Shown one piece after another: positions 1 through 8,175 of a stretch of DNA of 64,000 bases. Numbering within the stretch: the stretch's first letter is position 1; each line of letters begins with the position of its first letter. A program made the translations under genes and the position numbers. The notes beneath the pieces are model-generated. The model was not told the DNA's origin. It saw only the letters and a list, made by a program, of their open reading frames with translations, and did no database searches. This stretch comes from Erythrobacter sp. NAP1 (GTDB lineage: Bacteria; Pseudomonadota; Alphaproteobacteria; Sphingomonadales; Sphingomonadaceae): assembly GCF_000152865.1 (NCBI RefSeq), contig NZ_CH672390.1, forward strand, positions 2,087,468 to 2,151,467, written 5' to 3'.

Positions 1-153
1 ACAAGCAGCGAGCGCCGTACAGGCAAGCGCTGCGGCAGCGACTTTCCAGACCACAGGCGCCCTTCGGTCGGGACGCGGCGCGACTGGAATCCGCGTGATG
101 CGGACGGGCGAAGACGTGGCTGAAGACGGTGTTAGAGCGGTAGTGCGAGGCAT
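1..153 (-). CDS. Partial hypothetical protein, N-terminus only
   Basis: Only the first 51 codons lie in the window; the gene continues off the left edge. It reads from ATG at 153 into a basic, Pro/Arg/Thr-rich segment, then a hydrophobic stretch (residues about 38-51) containing VWKVAAAALACTALAAC, which looks like an uncleaved anchor or a late signal sequence. An in-frame ATG at 162 is an alternative start, but the purine-rich AGGATGAG lies better placed for the ATG at 153. It is divergent from dapD. Family not recognised. Confidence 0.5.
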   Translation of the reverse strand, partial: MPRTTALTPSSATSSPVRITRIPVAPRPDRRAPVVWKVAAAALACTALAAC

Positions 154-419
154 TGGTCTCATCCTAAACTGCCGGCCCCCTAACGCGAGTGAGCATAGGC
201 ACATGCCTTACCTCTCGGCAAGCGCGGTCTGGACTTCAACGCGAAGAAGCGCCGAATTGGCCCATTCTGCCGTCTGGCACGCTCGCACCTTGCCGCTCGC
301 CTCAGGGCAAGCTAGCAGCTTGGCCGAAACCTTAAGGCGAAACCAACGCTGCTCTTACGCGTTAGCCTTCCAATGCAAGGCGTCCCCTTTTTTGAAAGAG
401 GGCGCGAGCCGGAGACATC
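154..419. other. Intergenic region upstream of dapD
   Basis: About 265 bases between two divergently transcribed genes. I see no convincing gene, repeat or hairpin. It should hold the promoters of the left-edge gene and of dapD, but no clear consensus stands out. The dapD ribosome binding site (CCGGAG) lies just before 420. Confidence 0.5.
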
Positions 420-1256
420 ATGAACGACACCCTCATCAGCCAGATCGAAGCCGCCTGGGAAGAACGCGACACCGTCACTCCCGGTAGCGATGTTCGTCAT
501 GCGGTTGGCGAAGCGCTCGCGCTGCTCGACAGCGGCGAAGTGCGCGTCGCACAGCCTGGCGAAGATGGCACATGGTCGGTGAACCAGTGGCTTAAGAAAG
601 CGGTTCTGCTTTCCTTCCGCCTGCAGGACAACCGCGTCATGGAGCATGGCTCCGCTGGTGAGGCCGCGTTCGACAAGGTGCCGCTCAAATTCGCCGGATG
701 GGGCGCGAACCGCTTCAAGGAAGCCGGTTTCCGTGTGGTCCCGGGCGCAATCGTTCGCCGCGGCAGCCATATTGGCAAAGGCGCGGTGCTGATGCCGAGC
801 TTCGTCAATATCGGCGCCTATGTCGGCGAAGGCACCATGGTCGACACCTGGGCAACCGTGGGCTCGTGCGCGCAGATCGGCAAGAACGTGCACCTGTCAG
901 GCGGCGCCGGCATCGGCGGCGTGCTCGAACCGCTTCAGGCCGAACCGGTCATCATCGGTGACGGCGCATTTATCGGCGCTCGTGCAGAGGTTGCAGAAGG
1001 CGTGCGCGTGGGCGAAGGCGCGGTGCTTTCCATGGGTGTTTATCTCGGCGCATCGACCAAGATCATCGACCGCGCCACCGGCGAAGTGCATCGCGGCGAA
1101 GTGCCGCCCTATGCCGTGGTCGTGCCCGGATCGCTTCCGGGCAAGCCACTTTCCGACGGAACGCCCGGTCCTTCGCTTTATTGCGCGGTGATCGTGAAGA
1201 CCGTCGATGCGCAAACGCGCTCGAAAACCGGGATCAACGAGCTGCTGCGCGACTGA
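420..1256 (+). CDS. dapD: 2,3,4,5-tetrahydropyridine-2,6-dicarboxylate N-succinyltransferase
   Basis: Transfers succinyl from succinyl-CoA to tetrahydrodipicolinate in the succinylase branch of lysine and meso-diaminopimelate synthesis, in the cytoplasm. The 278 residues match the usual DapD length. An N-terminal helical domain (about 1-100) precedes a left-handed beta-helix of hexapeptide repeats (about 105-220) with the family signature [17 protein letters not shown] followed by a Gly-rich [14 protein letters not shown] segment; a short C-terminal domain ends the protein. The ATG at 420 has CCGGAG 6-7 bases upstream. No other dap gene is adjacent, so it appears monocistronic or loosely coupled to the next small gene. 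Confidence 0.96.
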   Translation: MNDTLISQIEAAWEERDTVTPGSDVRHAVGEALALLDSGEVRVAQPGEDGTWSVNQWLKKAVLLSFRLQDNRVMEHGSAGEAAFDKVPLKFAGWGANRFKEAGFRVVPGAIVRRGSHIGKGAVLMPSFVNIGAYVGEGTMVDTWATVGSCAQIGKNVHLSGGAGIGGVLEPLQAEPVIIGDGAFIGARAEVAEGVRVGEGAVLSMGVYLGASTKIIDRATGEVHRGEVPPYAVVVPGSLPGKPLSDGTPGPSLYCAVIVKTVDAQTRSKTGINELLRD

Positions 1257-1364
1257 TCTCGCCAACACATCATTGCTGCAAAGGATCGCGTGCGGGCTTT
1301 CGCCGCGCGCCGATATGTCCTAGAAGCCGAACGCAAACACGAATTTGGGATTACGGAGTTTTTC

Positions 1365-1526
1365 ATGAGCGAAGTCGACAAAGACGGCCGCATTCACATC
1401 GAAGATGACGACGCACGCGGTGCGCACACCACCGGCTACATGCGCTATGTGCTCGGCATCGGACTGCTGCTTGCCATCATCGCGATGAGCATCATCTGGA
1501 TCATCCCGGCGATCACCGGAGTCTGA
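1365..1526 (+). CDS. Small single-pass membrane protein (53 aa)
   Basis: Acidic N-terminal tail (residues 1-25, with DGRIHIEDDD) followed by one transmembrane helix (about 29-50: VLGIGLLLAIIAMSIIWIIP). An ORF can be extended upstream to 1290, but the ATG at 1365 is preceded by TACGGAG at proper distance and gives a clean acidic tail plus helix. It resembles another tiny membrane protein at 2441 in ending with a single helix ending in an IIP/VVP motif. Function unknown; it sits next to stress-type genes. Confidence 0.6.
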   Translation: MSEVDKDGRIHIEDDDARGAHTTGYMRYVLGIGLLLAIIAMSIIWIIPAITGV

Positions 1527-1544
1527 CAATCCAGCGGGTTCTGT

Positions 1545-1570
1545 GGAACCTAAAGCCCCCCTTGCTCGTA
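1545..1570 (+). promoter_or_regulatory. Candidate EcfG (general stress) promoter
   Basis: GGAAC (1545-1549), 17-base spacer, CGTA (1567-1570). The alphaproteobacterial general-stress sigma factor EcfG recognises GGAAC-N16/17-CGTT; the site differs only at the last -10 base. It lies 32 bases before the start of the DUF2945 gene and would drive the three-gene stress block at 1602-2368. Confidence 0.6.
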
Positions 1571-1601
1571 AGTCTTCCGAACCCCCAATCGGAGACAAAC
1601 A

Positions 1602-1829
1602 ATGAGCAATTCTAACAGCTTCCAGACCGACCAGTACGTCAAGTGGAACTGGGGCAACGGCGAAGGCAAAGGCCAGATCAAGGAACGCTTCGAGCGCGAG
1701 GTGACGCGTACCCTTCAAGGTACCGAAGTCACCAAGGACGGCGACGAGGACAACCCGGCTTACCTCATCAAGCAGGAAGACGGCGACGAAGTCCTCAAGC
1801 GCGGTAGCGAACTCGAAGCACAGGATTGA
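1602..1829 (+). CDS. DUF2945 (HVA1 TUDOR-like) small protein
   Basis: 75-residue cytoplasmic protein with the DUF2945/HVA1 pattern: an early V-K-W-N-W-G motif, a central GTEVTKDGDEDNPAYLIK stretch and a closing DGDEVLKRGSELE. The family forms a small beta-barrel (Tudor-like) of unknown molecular role, often found with stress genes in proteobacteria. Start ATG at 1602 has GGAGAC upstream. It is three bases from the following DUF3008 gene and follows the EcfG-like promoter at 1545. Confidence 0.8.
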   Translation: MSNSNSFQTDQYVKWNWGNGEGKGQIKERFEREVTRTLQGTEVTKDGDEDNPAYLIKQEDGDEVLKRGSELEAQD

Positions 1830-1832
1830 TCC

Positions 1833-2030
1833 ATGCCCAAGGCAAACAGCAAGGCGCAGCAACAGGCTGCGGGCGCCGCGCTTTCTGCCAAGCGCGGTGA
1901 AACCGACAAGTCCGACCTCCAGGGTGCATCGGAAGAGATGTACGAGAGCATGACGGAGGAAGAGCTCGAGGAAATGGCCTCGACGGCTCGCGAAAACCTG
2001 CCCGACACGGCCGATGATGAGGACGATTGA
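1833..2030 (+). CDS. DUF3008 family protein
   Basis: 65-residue, very hydrophilic and probably helical or disordered protein: an Ala/Gln-rich N-terminus (SKAQQQAAGAALSAKRG), a mid motif LQGASEEMYESMTEEELEEM and an acidic tail. This is the layout of DUF3008, small proteins of unknown function common in stress-induced operons. It starts three bases after the DUF2945 stop and overlaps or abuts the DUF3140 gene, so the three are probably co-transcribed. Confidence 0.8.
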   Translation: MPKANSKAQQQAAGAALSAKRGETDKSDLQGASEEMYESMTEEELEEMASTARENLPDTADDEDD

Positions 2031-2032
2031 TC

Positions 2033-2368
2033 GTGGAGCAGGATGAAAAGGACGAGATTTTCGACACGTTTTACGACCGGGTGAACATGCAACCCAAGGA
2101 ACTCGAGGAATGGCTCGAGACCGAGGAATCGAAGTCGGTCGGTGACAATGATGACGGCGAAAGCACCGGGCACAGGTCCGGTCGCCGCATCGTCGAGATC
2201 AAGCGCACGAACAAGGACGATCTCACCGAGAGCCAGTTCGAGCATATGAACAAGGTCGGCAACTACATCAAACGCCACCTCTCGCAGCGCCCCGATGGCG
2301 GTGTCGAGGAGACAGACTGGCGCTATAGCCTGATGAATTGGGGCCATGATCCGCTCAAGGACGATTGA
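2033..2368 (+). CDS. DUF3140 domain protein
   Basis: About 111 residues with the DUF3140 layout: early FDTFYDRVNMQPKELEEWL, central RSGRRIVEIKRTNKDDLTE, and C-terminal MNKVGNYIKRHLSQRP with DWRYSLMNWGHDPLK. Function unknown; the basic/acidic pattern is compatible with nucleic-acid association, which is inference. The GTG at 2033 has GAGGA 6-8 bases upstream; a TTG at 2027 overlapping the previous stop is an alternative. Last gene of the stress-type block. Confidence 0.75.
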   Translation: MEQDEKDEIFDTFYDRVNMQPKELEEWLETEESKSVGDNDDGESTGHRSGRRIVEIKRTNKDDLTESQFEHMNKVGNYIKRHLSQRPDGGVEETDWRYSLMNWGHDPLKDD

Positions 2369-2440
2369 GCCCTTTCAGCGGCAGGGTCGTAACCAATCGA
2401 CTAGTTCAATCGAATTGCTCCTTATTGATAGGAGAATACG

Positions 2441-2623
2441 ATGAATAACGCCCCTGCCCTCACCATGCCGCGCGCCGCTCTTCGCAAGCCGGCGCGCATC
2501 ACCGCTCTCGCTGCACGCGCGGCGCAGGACAATCCAGCGACGCTCACCGTTCTGATGGTCAGCCTGGCGCTGGCGATCTTCCTGATGAGCCTCGCCTGGG
2601 TTGTGCCCGCGCTTTACCTCTAA
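2441..2623 (+). CDS. Small single-pass membrane protein (60 aa)
   Basis: Residues 1-33 are basic and alanine-rich (MPRAALRKPARITALAARAA); residues about 35-58 form one hydrophobic helix ending in WVVPALYL. ATAGGAGAATACG precedes the ATG at 2441, a strong ribosome binding site. It resembles the 53-residue membrane protein at 1365 in its single helix and terminal proline motif, suggesting related small envelope proteins on each side of the stress block. Function unknown. Confidence 0.65.
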   Translation: MNNAPALTMPRAALRKPARITALAARAAQDNPATLTVLMVSLALAIFLMSLAWVVPALYL

Positions 2624-2636
2624 TCCGCTGCTCGGA

Positions 2637-3962
2637 TCAGTCGTCGGTCGGAATCAAGGTCTCGATCGGTGGCTGGCCCGACGCGCGCGCGGCATAGCGT
2701 TCCGCTTCGCGCAGGACGCGCATGGCGTTGCGGCTTGAGATCAGCTCAAGCTCGACCTGCGAATAGCCGCGACGTGACAATTCGGCGAAGAGCTGCGGGT
2801 AGCCGCTGACGTCCTCGAAGCCTTCGGGGCCGGTCGGCATCCCGTCGAAATCGCCGCCAATCCCGATATATTCGACCCCGATGAGATCGCGAATGTGGTC
2901 GATATGATCGGCCATGTGGCTGATCATGGTCGGCGGCATCTCGTTCGCTGCGTCCCATTCCGCCATTGCGCGGGCGACGACGTCGGGCTGCCCGCGGAAC
3001 AGCGAATTCTGGCGGGCCAATTCAGCTTCGCGCTCGGCGAACCATTCGCGCTGTGCGTTGTTGAGGAAGCCGGGCAAACCCACCACCATTACAACCCCCC
3101 CATTGTCAGGCAGGCGCTGGAGCACGCTGTCGGGAACGTTGCGCGCATGGCCATTTACCGCGCGCACGCCCGAGTGGCTGAAGATCACCGGCACGCGCGT
3201 CACGTCGAGCGCGTCATGCATAGTTTTCTCGCTCACATGGCTGAGGTCGACCAGCATGCCCAGTCGGTTCATCTCGCGCACCACGTCCCTGCCGAAATCG
3301 GTGAGGCCGTCATGCTCGGGATCATCGGTCGCGCTGTCGGCCCATGGCGTGTTCGCGCCGTGAGTGAGCGTCATGTAGCGCGCGCCGAGGTCATACATCT
3401 GGCGAAGCACCGCGAGGCTCGACCCGATCGAGTGCCCACCTTCCATGCCCAGCATCGAAGCGATGCGCCCCTCGGCAATCGCGTTCTCGATATCGTCGGC
3501 GGTCTCGGCGAAGGCTAGCTCGCCGGGATAGCGCGCGATCAGACGCTTCATCACGTCGATCTGCTCCATCGTCATCTGCACCGCCTGCGGCTCGGGCAGG
3601 CTCGCTGGCACGTAGACCGACCAGTACTGCGCGCCCACGCGCCCTTCGGCGAGGCGGGCAATGTCGGTGTGCATCGGGTTTCCATCGACTTCCGGTCCGG
3701 TGTCGGTGGTATCGGCGAAGTCGAACGTGTTGATCTGATTGTCGAAGCGGCGGCGCAGCTGGATGGGCACGTCGTTGTGCCCGTCAAACACCGGCGCAAT
3801 TGCGAGCGCTGCCTCGGCGGCTTCGAGCGCCATGTCGTTCTCGATCACGGGAGCGATGTCCTCGGCAACGCTGCCTTCGACATCCTGAGCTTGGGCGGGC
3901 GCGCTCCAGATAAAGGCGATGGCAGCGCAGGCGGCGACGTGGTTAAGCGCTTTGTGTTGCAT
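2637..3962 (-). CDS. Secreted membrane dipeptidase (peptidase M19)
   Basis: 441 residues with a Sec signal peptide (cut near APAQAQ, residue 25-26). The zinc dipeptidase layout of the renal dipeptidase family is visible: DGHNDVP (about residue 60, the HxD zinc pair), MEGGHS (about 172, bridging Glu), MVDLSHVSEKT (about 237) and IFSHSG (about 259), and the late IGGDFDG motif. It should hydrolyse dipeptides, including D-residue-containing ones, in the periplasm. It ends next to the 2441 gene (convergent) and is divergent from the cupin operon. Confidence 0.92.
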   Translation of the reverse strand: MQHKALNHVAACAAIAFIWSAPAQAQDVEGSVAEDIAPVIENDMALEAAEAALAIAPVFDGHNDVPIQLRRRFDNQINTFDFADTTDTGPEVDGNPMHTDIARLAEGRVGAQYWSVYVPASLPEPQAVQMTMEQIDVMKRLIARYPGELAFAETADDIENAIAEGRIASMLGMEGGHSIGSSLAVLRQMYDLGARYMTLTHGANTPWADSATDDPEHDGLTDFGRDVVREMNRLGMLVDLSHVSEKTMHDALDVTRVPVIFSHSGVRAVNGHARNVPDSVLQRLPDNGGVVMVVGLPGFLNNAQREWFAEREAELARQNSLFRGQPDVVARAMAEWDAANEMPPTMISHMADHIDHIRDLIGVEYIGIGGDFDGMPTGPEGFEDVSGYPQLFAELSRRGYSQVELELISSRNAMRVLREAERYAARASGQPPIETLIPTDD

Positions 3963-4012
3963 GAGGCGTAAAACTCCCGATACTTGTGCGCTTCCTTGAG
4001 GGGCGCAAACTC

Positions 4013-4483
4013 ATGACACAGGCGAATAGCGCGGACGCGCTGATCGAACAATTGCAGATGCAGCCGCATCCCGAGGGCGGGTGGTACGCAGAGACGTGGC
4101 GCGCCGATAGCGATGGCTCAGGCCGCGCGCGAGGCACGGCGATCCACTTCTTGCTAAAAGCGGGAGAGGCCTCGCACTGGCACCGCGTCGATGCAGACGA
4201 GATGTGGTTGTGGCAGGGCGGCGACCCGCTTGAACTGGGCATTGCAGGCGGTGACGAAGGGCCTGCGCACTGGCTGCGATTGGGCAGCGACGTGGCGGGC
4301 GGTGAGAAGCTGCAAGGCCTTGTCCCCACGGGTGCATGGCAAGCCGCGCGCCCGGTCGAAGGTCCGGCGGGCTATGCGCTCGTCTCCTGCGTCGTCGTGC
4401 CCGGTTTCGAGTTCGCAGGCTTCGAGCTTGCGCCGCCCGGATGGGCTCCCGGCCAAGAGCTCGACAAGGAGGCGCGCGCATGA
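4013..4483 (+). CDS. DUF985 cupin domain protein
   Basis: 156-residue single-domain cupin of the DUF985 (Cupin_5) type: HPEGGWYAETWR near the start, TAIHFLLKAGEASHWHRVDADEMW in the metal-site strand, and a closing VVPGFEFAGFELA. The His-x-His pair in HWHR and the following Glu are the likely metal ligands. Substrate unknown. GTG at 3986 gives a longer frame, but ATG at 4013 starts where the family begins and has GAGGGG upstream. Its stop overlaps the next start, so it is in an operon with the DoxX-like and DUF3253 genes. Confidence 0.85.
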   Translation: MTQANSADALIEQLQMQPHPEGGWYAETWRADSDGSGRARGTAIHFLLKAGEASHWHRVDADEMWLWQGGDPLELGIAGGDEGPAHWLRLGSDVAGGEKLQGLVPTGAWQAARPVEGPAGYALVSCVVVPGFEFAGFELAPPGWAPGQELDKEARA

Positions 4484-4920
4484 TCATGGGTTTCATCAAG
4501 GCGCTCGCCCGCATCATCCTCGCCGCGTTCTATGCCTTTGCGGGCTACATGCACATCGTGAAGCCCGAGCCGTTCCTTGCGATCATGCCAGAAATGATCC
4601 CTTATCCCGAACAGATCGTGTTCTGGACCGGGATTGCTGAAATCCTTGGCGCGATTGCGCTGATCCAGCCGTTCAATGCACGCCTGAGGCGTATCGGCGG
4701 GATCGGTCTTGCGCTTTACGCGCTGTTCGTGTGGCCCGCCAACATCAACCACTTCGCGATGGACATGGCGCGCGCTGATGGGGGCTTGGGCCTCGAATAC
4801 CACATCCCGCGCATGATCGCGCAGCCGATCATCATTCTGTGGGCGCTGTGGGTCGGCGATGTGCGGATACCGCACCGCAAGGACCTGCCTTGGCGCCGCC
4901 GCAAATATGAGAAGAAATAG
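4480..4920 (+). CDS. DoxX-like integral membrane protein
   Basis: 146 residues with four predicted membrane helices (about 8-25, 48-65, 72-92, 108-125). The N-terminal helix followed by FAGYMHIVKPEPFLAIMP and later WTGIAEILGAIAL is the DoxX-like (DoxX_2) signature. The role of these proteins is generally unclear; some act in redox or oxidative stress handling. ATG at 4480 overlaps the cupin stop (ATGA) and is preceded by AAGGAGG; a longer frame from 4336 is a shadow of the cupin gene. Confidence 0.8.
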   Translation: MIMGFIKALARIILAAFYAFAGYMHIVKPEPFLAIMPEMIPYPEQIVFWTGIAEILGAIALIQPFNARLRRIGGIGLALYALFVWPANINHFAMDMARADGGLGLEYHIPRMIAQPIIILWALWVGDVRIPHRKDLPWRRRKYEKK

Positions 4921-5167
4921 CGAAGCCGCGGCAGCGATCCGAACACTGCTGAGCCAAAGGCGCAAAGTAGCGACGGTCTGCCCCAGCGAAGCCGCGCGCC
5001 TGATCGCTGGTCCCGGCGGAGAATGGCGCGCGCTGATGGAGCCGGTTCACGCAGCAGTCGATGCGATGCACGAAGCGGGCGAAATCACTCTGAGCTGGAA
5101 AGGCAAACGGCTCGCCCGGCGCAGCGGTGCTTATCGCATCGCATTGCCCGGCGAGCCGCCTGAATAA
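4907..5167 (+). CDS. DUF3253 domain protein
   Basis: 86 residues matching DUF3253: IRTLLSQR near the start, TVCPSEAAR (29-37), WRALMEPV and a C-terminal GEITLSWKGKRLARRSGAYRI. The pattern resembles a small winged-helix fold; function unknown. It starts at ATG 4907 inside the DoxX-like gene (14-base overlap), so translational coupling is likely. Third gene of the cupin operon. Confidence 0.8.
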   Translation: MRRNSEAAAAIRTLLSQRRKVATVCPSEAARLIAGPGGEWRALMEPVHAAVDAMHEAGEITLSWKGKRLARRSGAYRIALPGEPPE

Positions 5168-5183
5168 GAAGCGAAGACGCGTC

Positions 5184-5435
5184 TTAGCTGAGGTGCTTCG
5201 AAACAGCAGCCGTCATCTTGAACATCGAGATCTGGTCGTTGCCGATCACCGCGCCAAGCTTCGCGTCGGGATTGATCTGACGCTTGTCCTTCGAATCTTG
5301 AAGGTCATTCGCCTTGATGTATTCCCACACCTTCGAGGTGACCTGTGCGCGGGTCATCGGACCCTTGCCGACCACGTTTTCCAGTTCGCCTGAAAGGTTC
5401 ACTGGTTTCTGCAGTGCGTTGGTTTTGCCAGCCAT
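5184..5435 (-). CDS. SWIB/MDM2 domain protein
   Basis: 83-residue basic protein consisting of one SWIB domain: LSGELENVVGKGPMTRAQVTSKVWEYIKANDLQD, then KRQINPDAKLGAVIG and MFKMTAAVSKHL. SWIB domains are rare in bacteria; stand-alone copies occur in chlamydiae and many proteobacteria, with proposed links to chromatin-like DNA binding. GGGAGAACAACC precedes the ATG at 5435. It lies 27 bases after the PEBP gene on the same strand and is likely co-transcribed. Confidence 0.9.
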   Translation of the reverse strand: MAGKTNALQKPVNLSGELENVVGKGPMTRAQVTSKVWEYIKANDLQDSKDKRQINPDAKLGAVIGNDQISMFKMTAAVSKHLS

Positions 5436-5462
5436 GGTTGTTCTCCCTAATATTTTGGCAGG

Positions 5463-6053
5463 TTATTCGAAATCGTCGTCGTCAATGAAACCGTCATCCG
5501 CCTCAATCCCGGTGAACGGTGCATAGAGCACGGCGCAGCCGGTTATGAAGCCCTTGATGGCGGCCATCACTTCTTCGCGGCTTGCCCCTGGCATGATGGT
5601 CAGCGGCAGGTCGGTCGCGAAAATCTGAAATACATAGTGGCGCGTCTCTCCGACCGGCGGGTCGGGCAGCAGCCATTCGGAATTGCCAAAGGCGTTCTTG
5701 CCGGTGCGAGGCGGCACTTCGCCTTCAAGCAGCTTGCCGCGCTGTCCGGCCAAGCCCCAGACGACCCAGTGGCACGCAGGCTCTGCGCTGTCTGAGGAGG
5801 CATCTTCGACGATGACGATCAATTCCTGCGAACCCGGAGGCGGCGCGGACCATTCCAGCGGGGGCGCAACCGCGTCTTCTTCCTTCGCGGTGAAGCATGG
5901 GTCGAGTTCGTCGCCCGACTTGAAGGCCGGGCTGGTCAGGGCAAAGCCGCCGCGCTCAAGCGTCTTGGCATCGCCCAGGCTTGCGATCGCAAGTCCGGCG
6001 TGGCGCGCTGCAGGCGGCAATTTGGCGGTCAGCCAATCAGGCAGATCGGTCAT
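5463..6053 (-). CDS. YbhB/YbcL family Raf kinase inhibitor-like (PEBP) protein
   Basis: 196 residues with phosphatidylethanolamine-binding protein hallmarks of the bacterial type: LTSPAFKSGDELDPCFT (about 38-54), PPLEWSAPPPGSQELIVIVED (about 62-84), CHWVVWGLAG (about 92-101) and a late RHYVFQIFATDLPL. No signal peptide, so probably cytoplasmic. Biological ligand unknown; YbhB-type proteins bind small anionic ligands. First gene of a two-gene unit with the SWIB protein. Confidence 0.9.
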   Translation of the reverse strand: MTDLPDWLTAKLPPAARHAGLAIASLGDAKTLERGGFALTSPAFKSGDELDPCFTAKEEDAVAPPLEWSAPPPGSQELIVIVEDASSDSAEPACHWVVWGLAGQRGKLLEGEVPPRTGKNAFGNSEWLLPDPPVGETRHYVFQIFATDLPLTIMPGASREEVMAAIKGFITGCAVLYAPFTGIEADDGFIDDDDFE

Positions 6054-6320
6054 GATTCTGTCTTTCCATGTCTAGGTTGCTAGTAGGATAAGGGGGTCAA
6101 AACGAGGGAGCGGGCGTGGATTTGCCCCGGTTTCTGAGGAAAACTTGCAAAATATTGAGCATTTTCAAAGCAAGGGCCCGTTTTGTAGCGGTGGACAAGT
6201 GCGATTTGCGTGTCGAAAACGCTTTGCGAACTTGCCGTTGGCGGGCTGCTCATGCATGCTCTGCGCTCAGGCGTAAACATCAATTGCTACAACTTTTCGG
6301 TCCGGAGTCGCCTTCATTCC

Positions 6321-7775
6321 ATGAAATCTGATGCAAACACCGCGTCCCTTCCTGTCGGGCGCAACGCACTTTCTGCAACTCTCGCGCTGGCGCTAGCTGC
6401 CTGTGGAGGCGGTGGGTCTTCGCCGCCACCAACCGGCGGCCCTACGCCAACCCCGACGCCAAGCGTCGCGACCTGCGCGGTGCAGAACCAGATCGCCTTT
6501 GCCAATGACGTTCTGAACGAATGGTACCTGTTCCCGGACCTGCTCGACAACACGGTCAACGCGGCAGACTTCAACGATGTGCAGAGCTTCCTCGATGCGC
6601 GCGTCGCGCCGGCCCGCGCACAGTCGCGCGACAAGGGCTTTACCTTTGCGACCTCGATCGAAGCCGAAAACGAGCTGATCAATTCCGGCTCAAGCGCAGG
6701 CTTCGGTATTCGTCTTTCCTATGACACGGTGAACGACAGGGTGTTCCTGTTCGAAGCCTTCGAGAACGCGCCCGGCTTTGCCGCCGGAATGGACCGCGGG
6801 ACCGAATTGCTCGCCATCGGGACGACCGCCAACAACCTCGTCTCGGTCAACTCGCTGATGGCATCGGGCGGTCCGCCGGCAGTCATCAACGCGCTTGGGC
6901 CGAGCGATCCGGGCGTCACTCGCGTGATCCGCTTTGCGCAGGTCGATGGCACGGTGATCGAAGCCAGCATCGTCAAGGCCGACTTCAATCTCGATCCCAT
7001 TTCCGACCGCTACGGCGCGCTCATCATCAACGATGGCGGCAAGTCGGTCGGCTATCTCAACTTCCGCACCTTCTTCCCGCAGACCGCCGATGCGCAGCTG
7101 CGCGATGCCTTCCAGCTGTTCAATTCGAACAATGTCGACGAGCTCATCATCGACTTCCGCTACAATGGCGGCGGGCTGGTGTTCCTTGCCAATGTGATCG
7201 GTGACCTTCTGGGCGAAAACCGCGTGGGACAGGTGTGGAGCCGCACGGTTTTGCGCGAATCCAAATCCTCGGAAAACGAAACGCGACTGTTCCAGAACGA
7301 AGTGCAATCGCTTCAGGCTTCCAAGGTCGCGTTCATCACCACCGGCAACACCGCCTCGGCAAGCGAGCTGGTGATCAATTCGATGGTCCCGTATCTCGAC
7401 CCGGCCAATGTCGCGATTGTCGGGCGCAACACCAACGGCAAGCCCGTCGGCCAGTTCGGCTTCGACTTCGAGGAATGTGACCTGCGCATCCGCGCCGTCA
7501 CCTTCCAGACGCTGAATGCCAATGACGAGGGCGAGTACTTCACCGGTCTTGCGAGCACCGTTCCCAACACCTGCCGCGCGGGCGACGACATCTCGGTCCA
7601 GCTCGGCGATCCGGCAGAGGCCTCGATCGCGACCGCGCTCGATTTCCTGTCAGGGCAAAGCTGCACGCCGATCAGCGGCAGCGGAGCGCAAGGCGCGCAG
7701 AGCGTTGGCGGGCTCGAAACACTGCAACCCGAGCGTCCCAACGCAGCGCAGTTCGAAATTCCAGGACTGTTCTAA
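6321..7775 (+). CDS. S41 family peptidase, lipoprotein
   Basis: 484 residues. A lipoprotein signal peptide ends in LALAAC, followed by a Gly/Ser/Pro/Thr linker, so it should be anchored to a membrane facing the periplasm. An N-terminal helical region (about 45-130), a PDZ-like segment (about 130-220) and an S41 (tail-specific/C-terminal processing) protease domain follow: LIIDFRYNGGGLV, then FITTGNTASASELVINSM with the catalytic Ser in the TASASE stretch, and GRNTNGKPVGQ. ATG 6321 is chosen because it gives a standard signal peptide; GTG at 6210 would add 37 residues. Substrate unknown. Confidence 0.88.
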   Translation: MKSDANTASLPVGRNALSATLALALAACGGGGSSPPPTGGPTPTPTPSVATCAVQNQIAFANDVLNEWYLFPDLLDNTVNAADFNDVQSFLDARVAPARAQSRDKGFTFATSIEAENELINSGSSAGFGIRLSYDTVNDRVFLFEAFENAPGFAAGMDRGTELLAIGTTANNLVSVNSLMASGGPPAVINALGPSDPGVTRVIRFAQVDGTVIEASIVKADFNLDPISDRYGALIINDGGKSVGYLNFRTFFPQTADAQLRDAFQLFNSNNVDELIIDFRYNGGGLVFLANVIGDLLGENRVGQVWSRTVLRESKSSENETRLFQNEVQSLQASKVAFITTGNTASASELVINSMVPYLDPANVAIVGRNTNGKPVGQFGFDFEECDLRIRAVTFQTLNANDEGEYFTGLASTVPNTCRAGDDISVQLGDPAEASIATALDFLSGQSCTPISGSGAQGAQSVGGLETLQPERPNAAQFEIPGLF

Positions 7776-7791
7776 AGGCGAACGCCTGCGT

Positions 7792-8175
7792 TCAAGCCGC
7801 GTCTGCACCGCATGGCAATTCGCGCTGCTGAAGCGCGAGTTCGATTACGTCTGCGGGTAAAGCGGGCTTTGGAATGAATGGCACGCCTGCGGCTCGCCCA
7901 ATCGTGGTCTTGCGATCGATAGCACCGGAGTAGATCACGAAAGGAACATCGCGCTTCGCCAATTCGCGCGCCACGGGCGCGCAGGTCTTGCCGACGCCCA
8001 GGTTTACGTCGAGCACGGCAACGTCAGGAGTGAGACCTCTGCTAATCAGGTCAAGCGCCTCTTCTACGCTTAGCGCTGTGGCGACATCGTGCCCGAGCTC
8101 CTGTGCGGCCAATTCAAGGCCCATGAGGACAAGCGGCTCGTCCTCAACAAGTAATATGGAGCAAGGGGTGCTCAC
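7792..8175 (-). CDS. Single-domain response regulator
   Basis: 127-residue CheY-like receiver without an output domain. Visible elements: acidic pocket LLVEDEP (residues 7-13), phosphoacceptor Asp in VAVLDVNL (about 53), conserved Ser in FVIYSGA (about 80) and Lys in PFIPKP (about 100). GTG 8175 overlaps the kinase stop by four bases (GTGA), showing translational coupling; a longer reading to 8229 is a shadow. With the kinase it forms a two-gene unit behind an EcfG-type promoter, so it probably acts in the general stress circuit, as SdrG-type regulators do in sphingomonads (inference). Confidence 0.88.
   Translation of the reverse strand: MSTPCSILLVEDEPLVLMGLELAAQELGHDVATALSVEEALDLISRGLTPDVAVLDVNLGVGKTCAPVARELAKRDVPFVIYSGAIDRKTTIGRAAGVPFIPKPALPADVIELALQQRELPCGADAA

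Noticed and set aside
95-487. 130-codon plus-strand frame overlapping the dapD start
   Set aside because: It runs into dapD in another frame, has no family features and no ribosome site.
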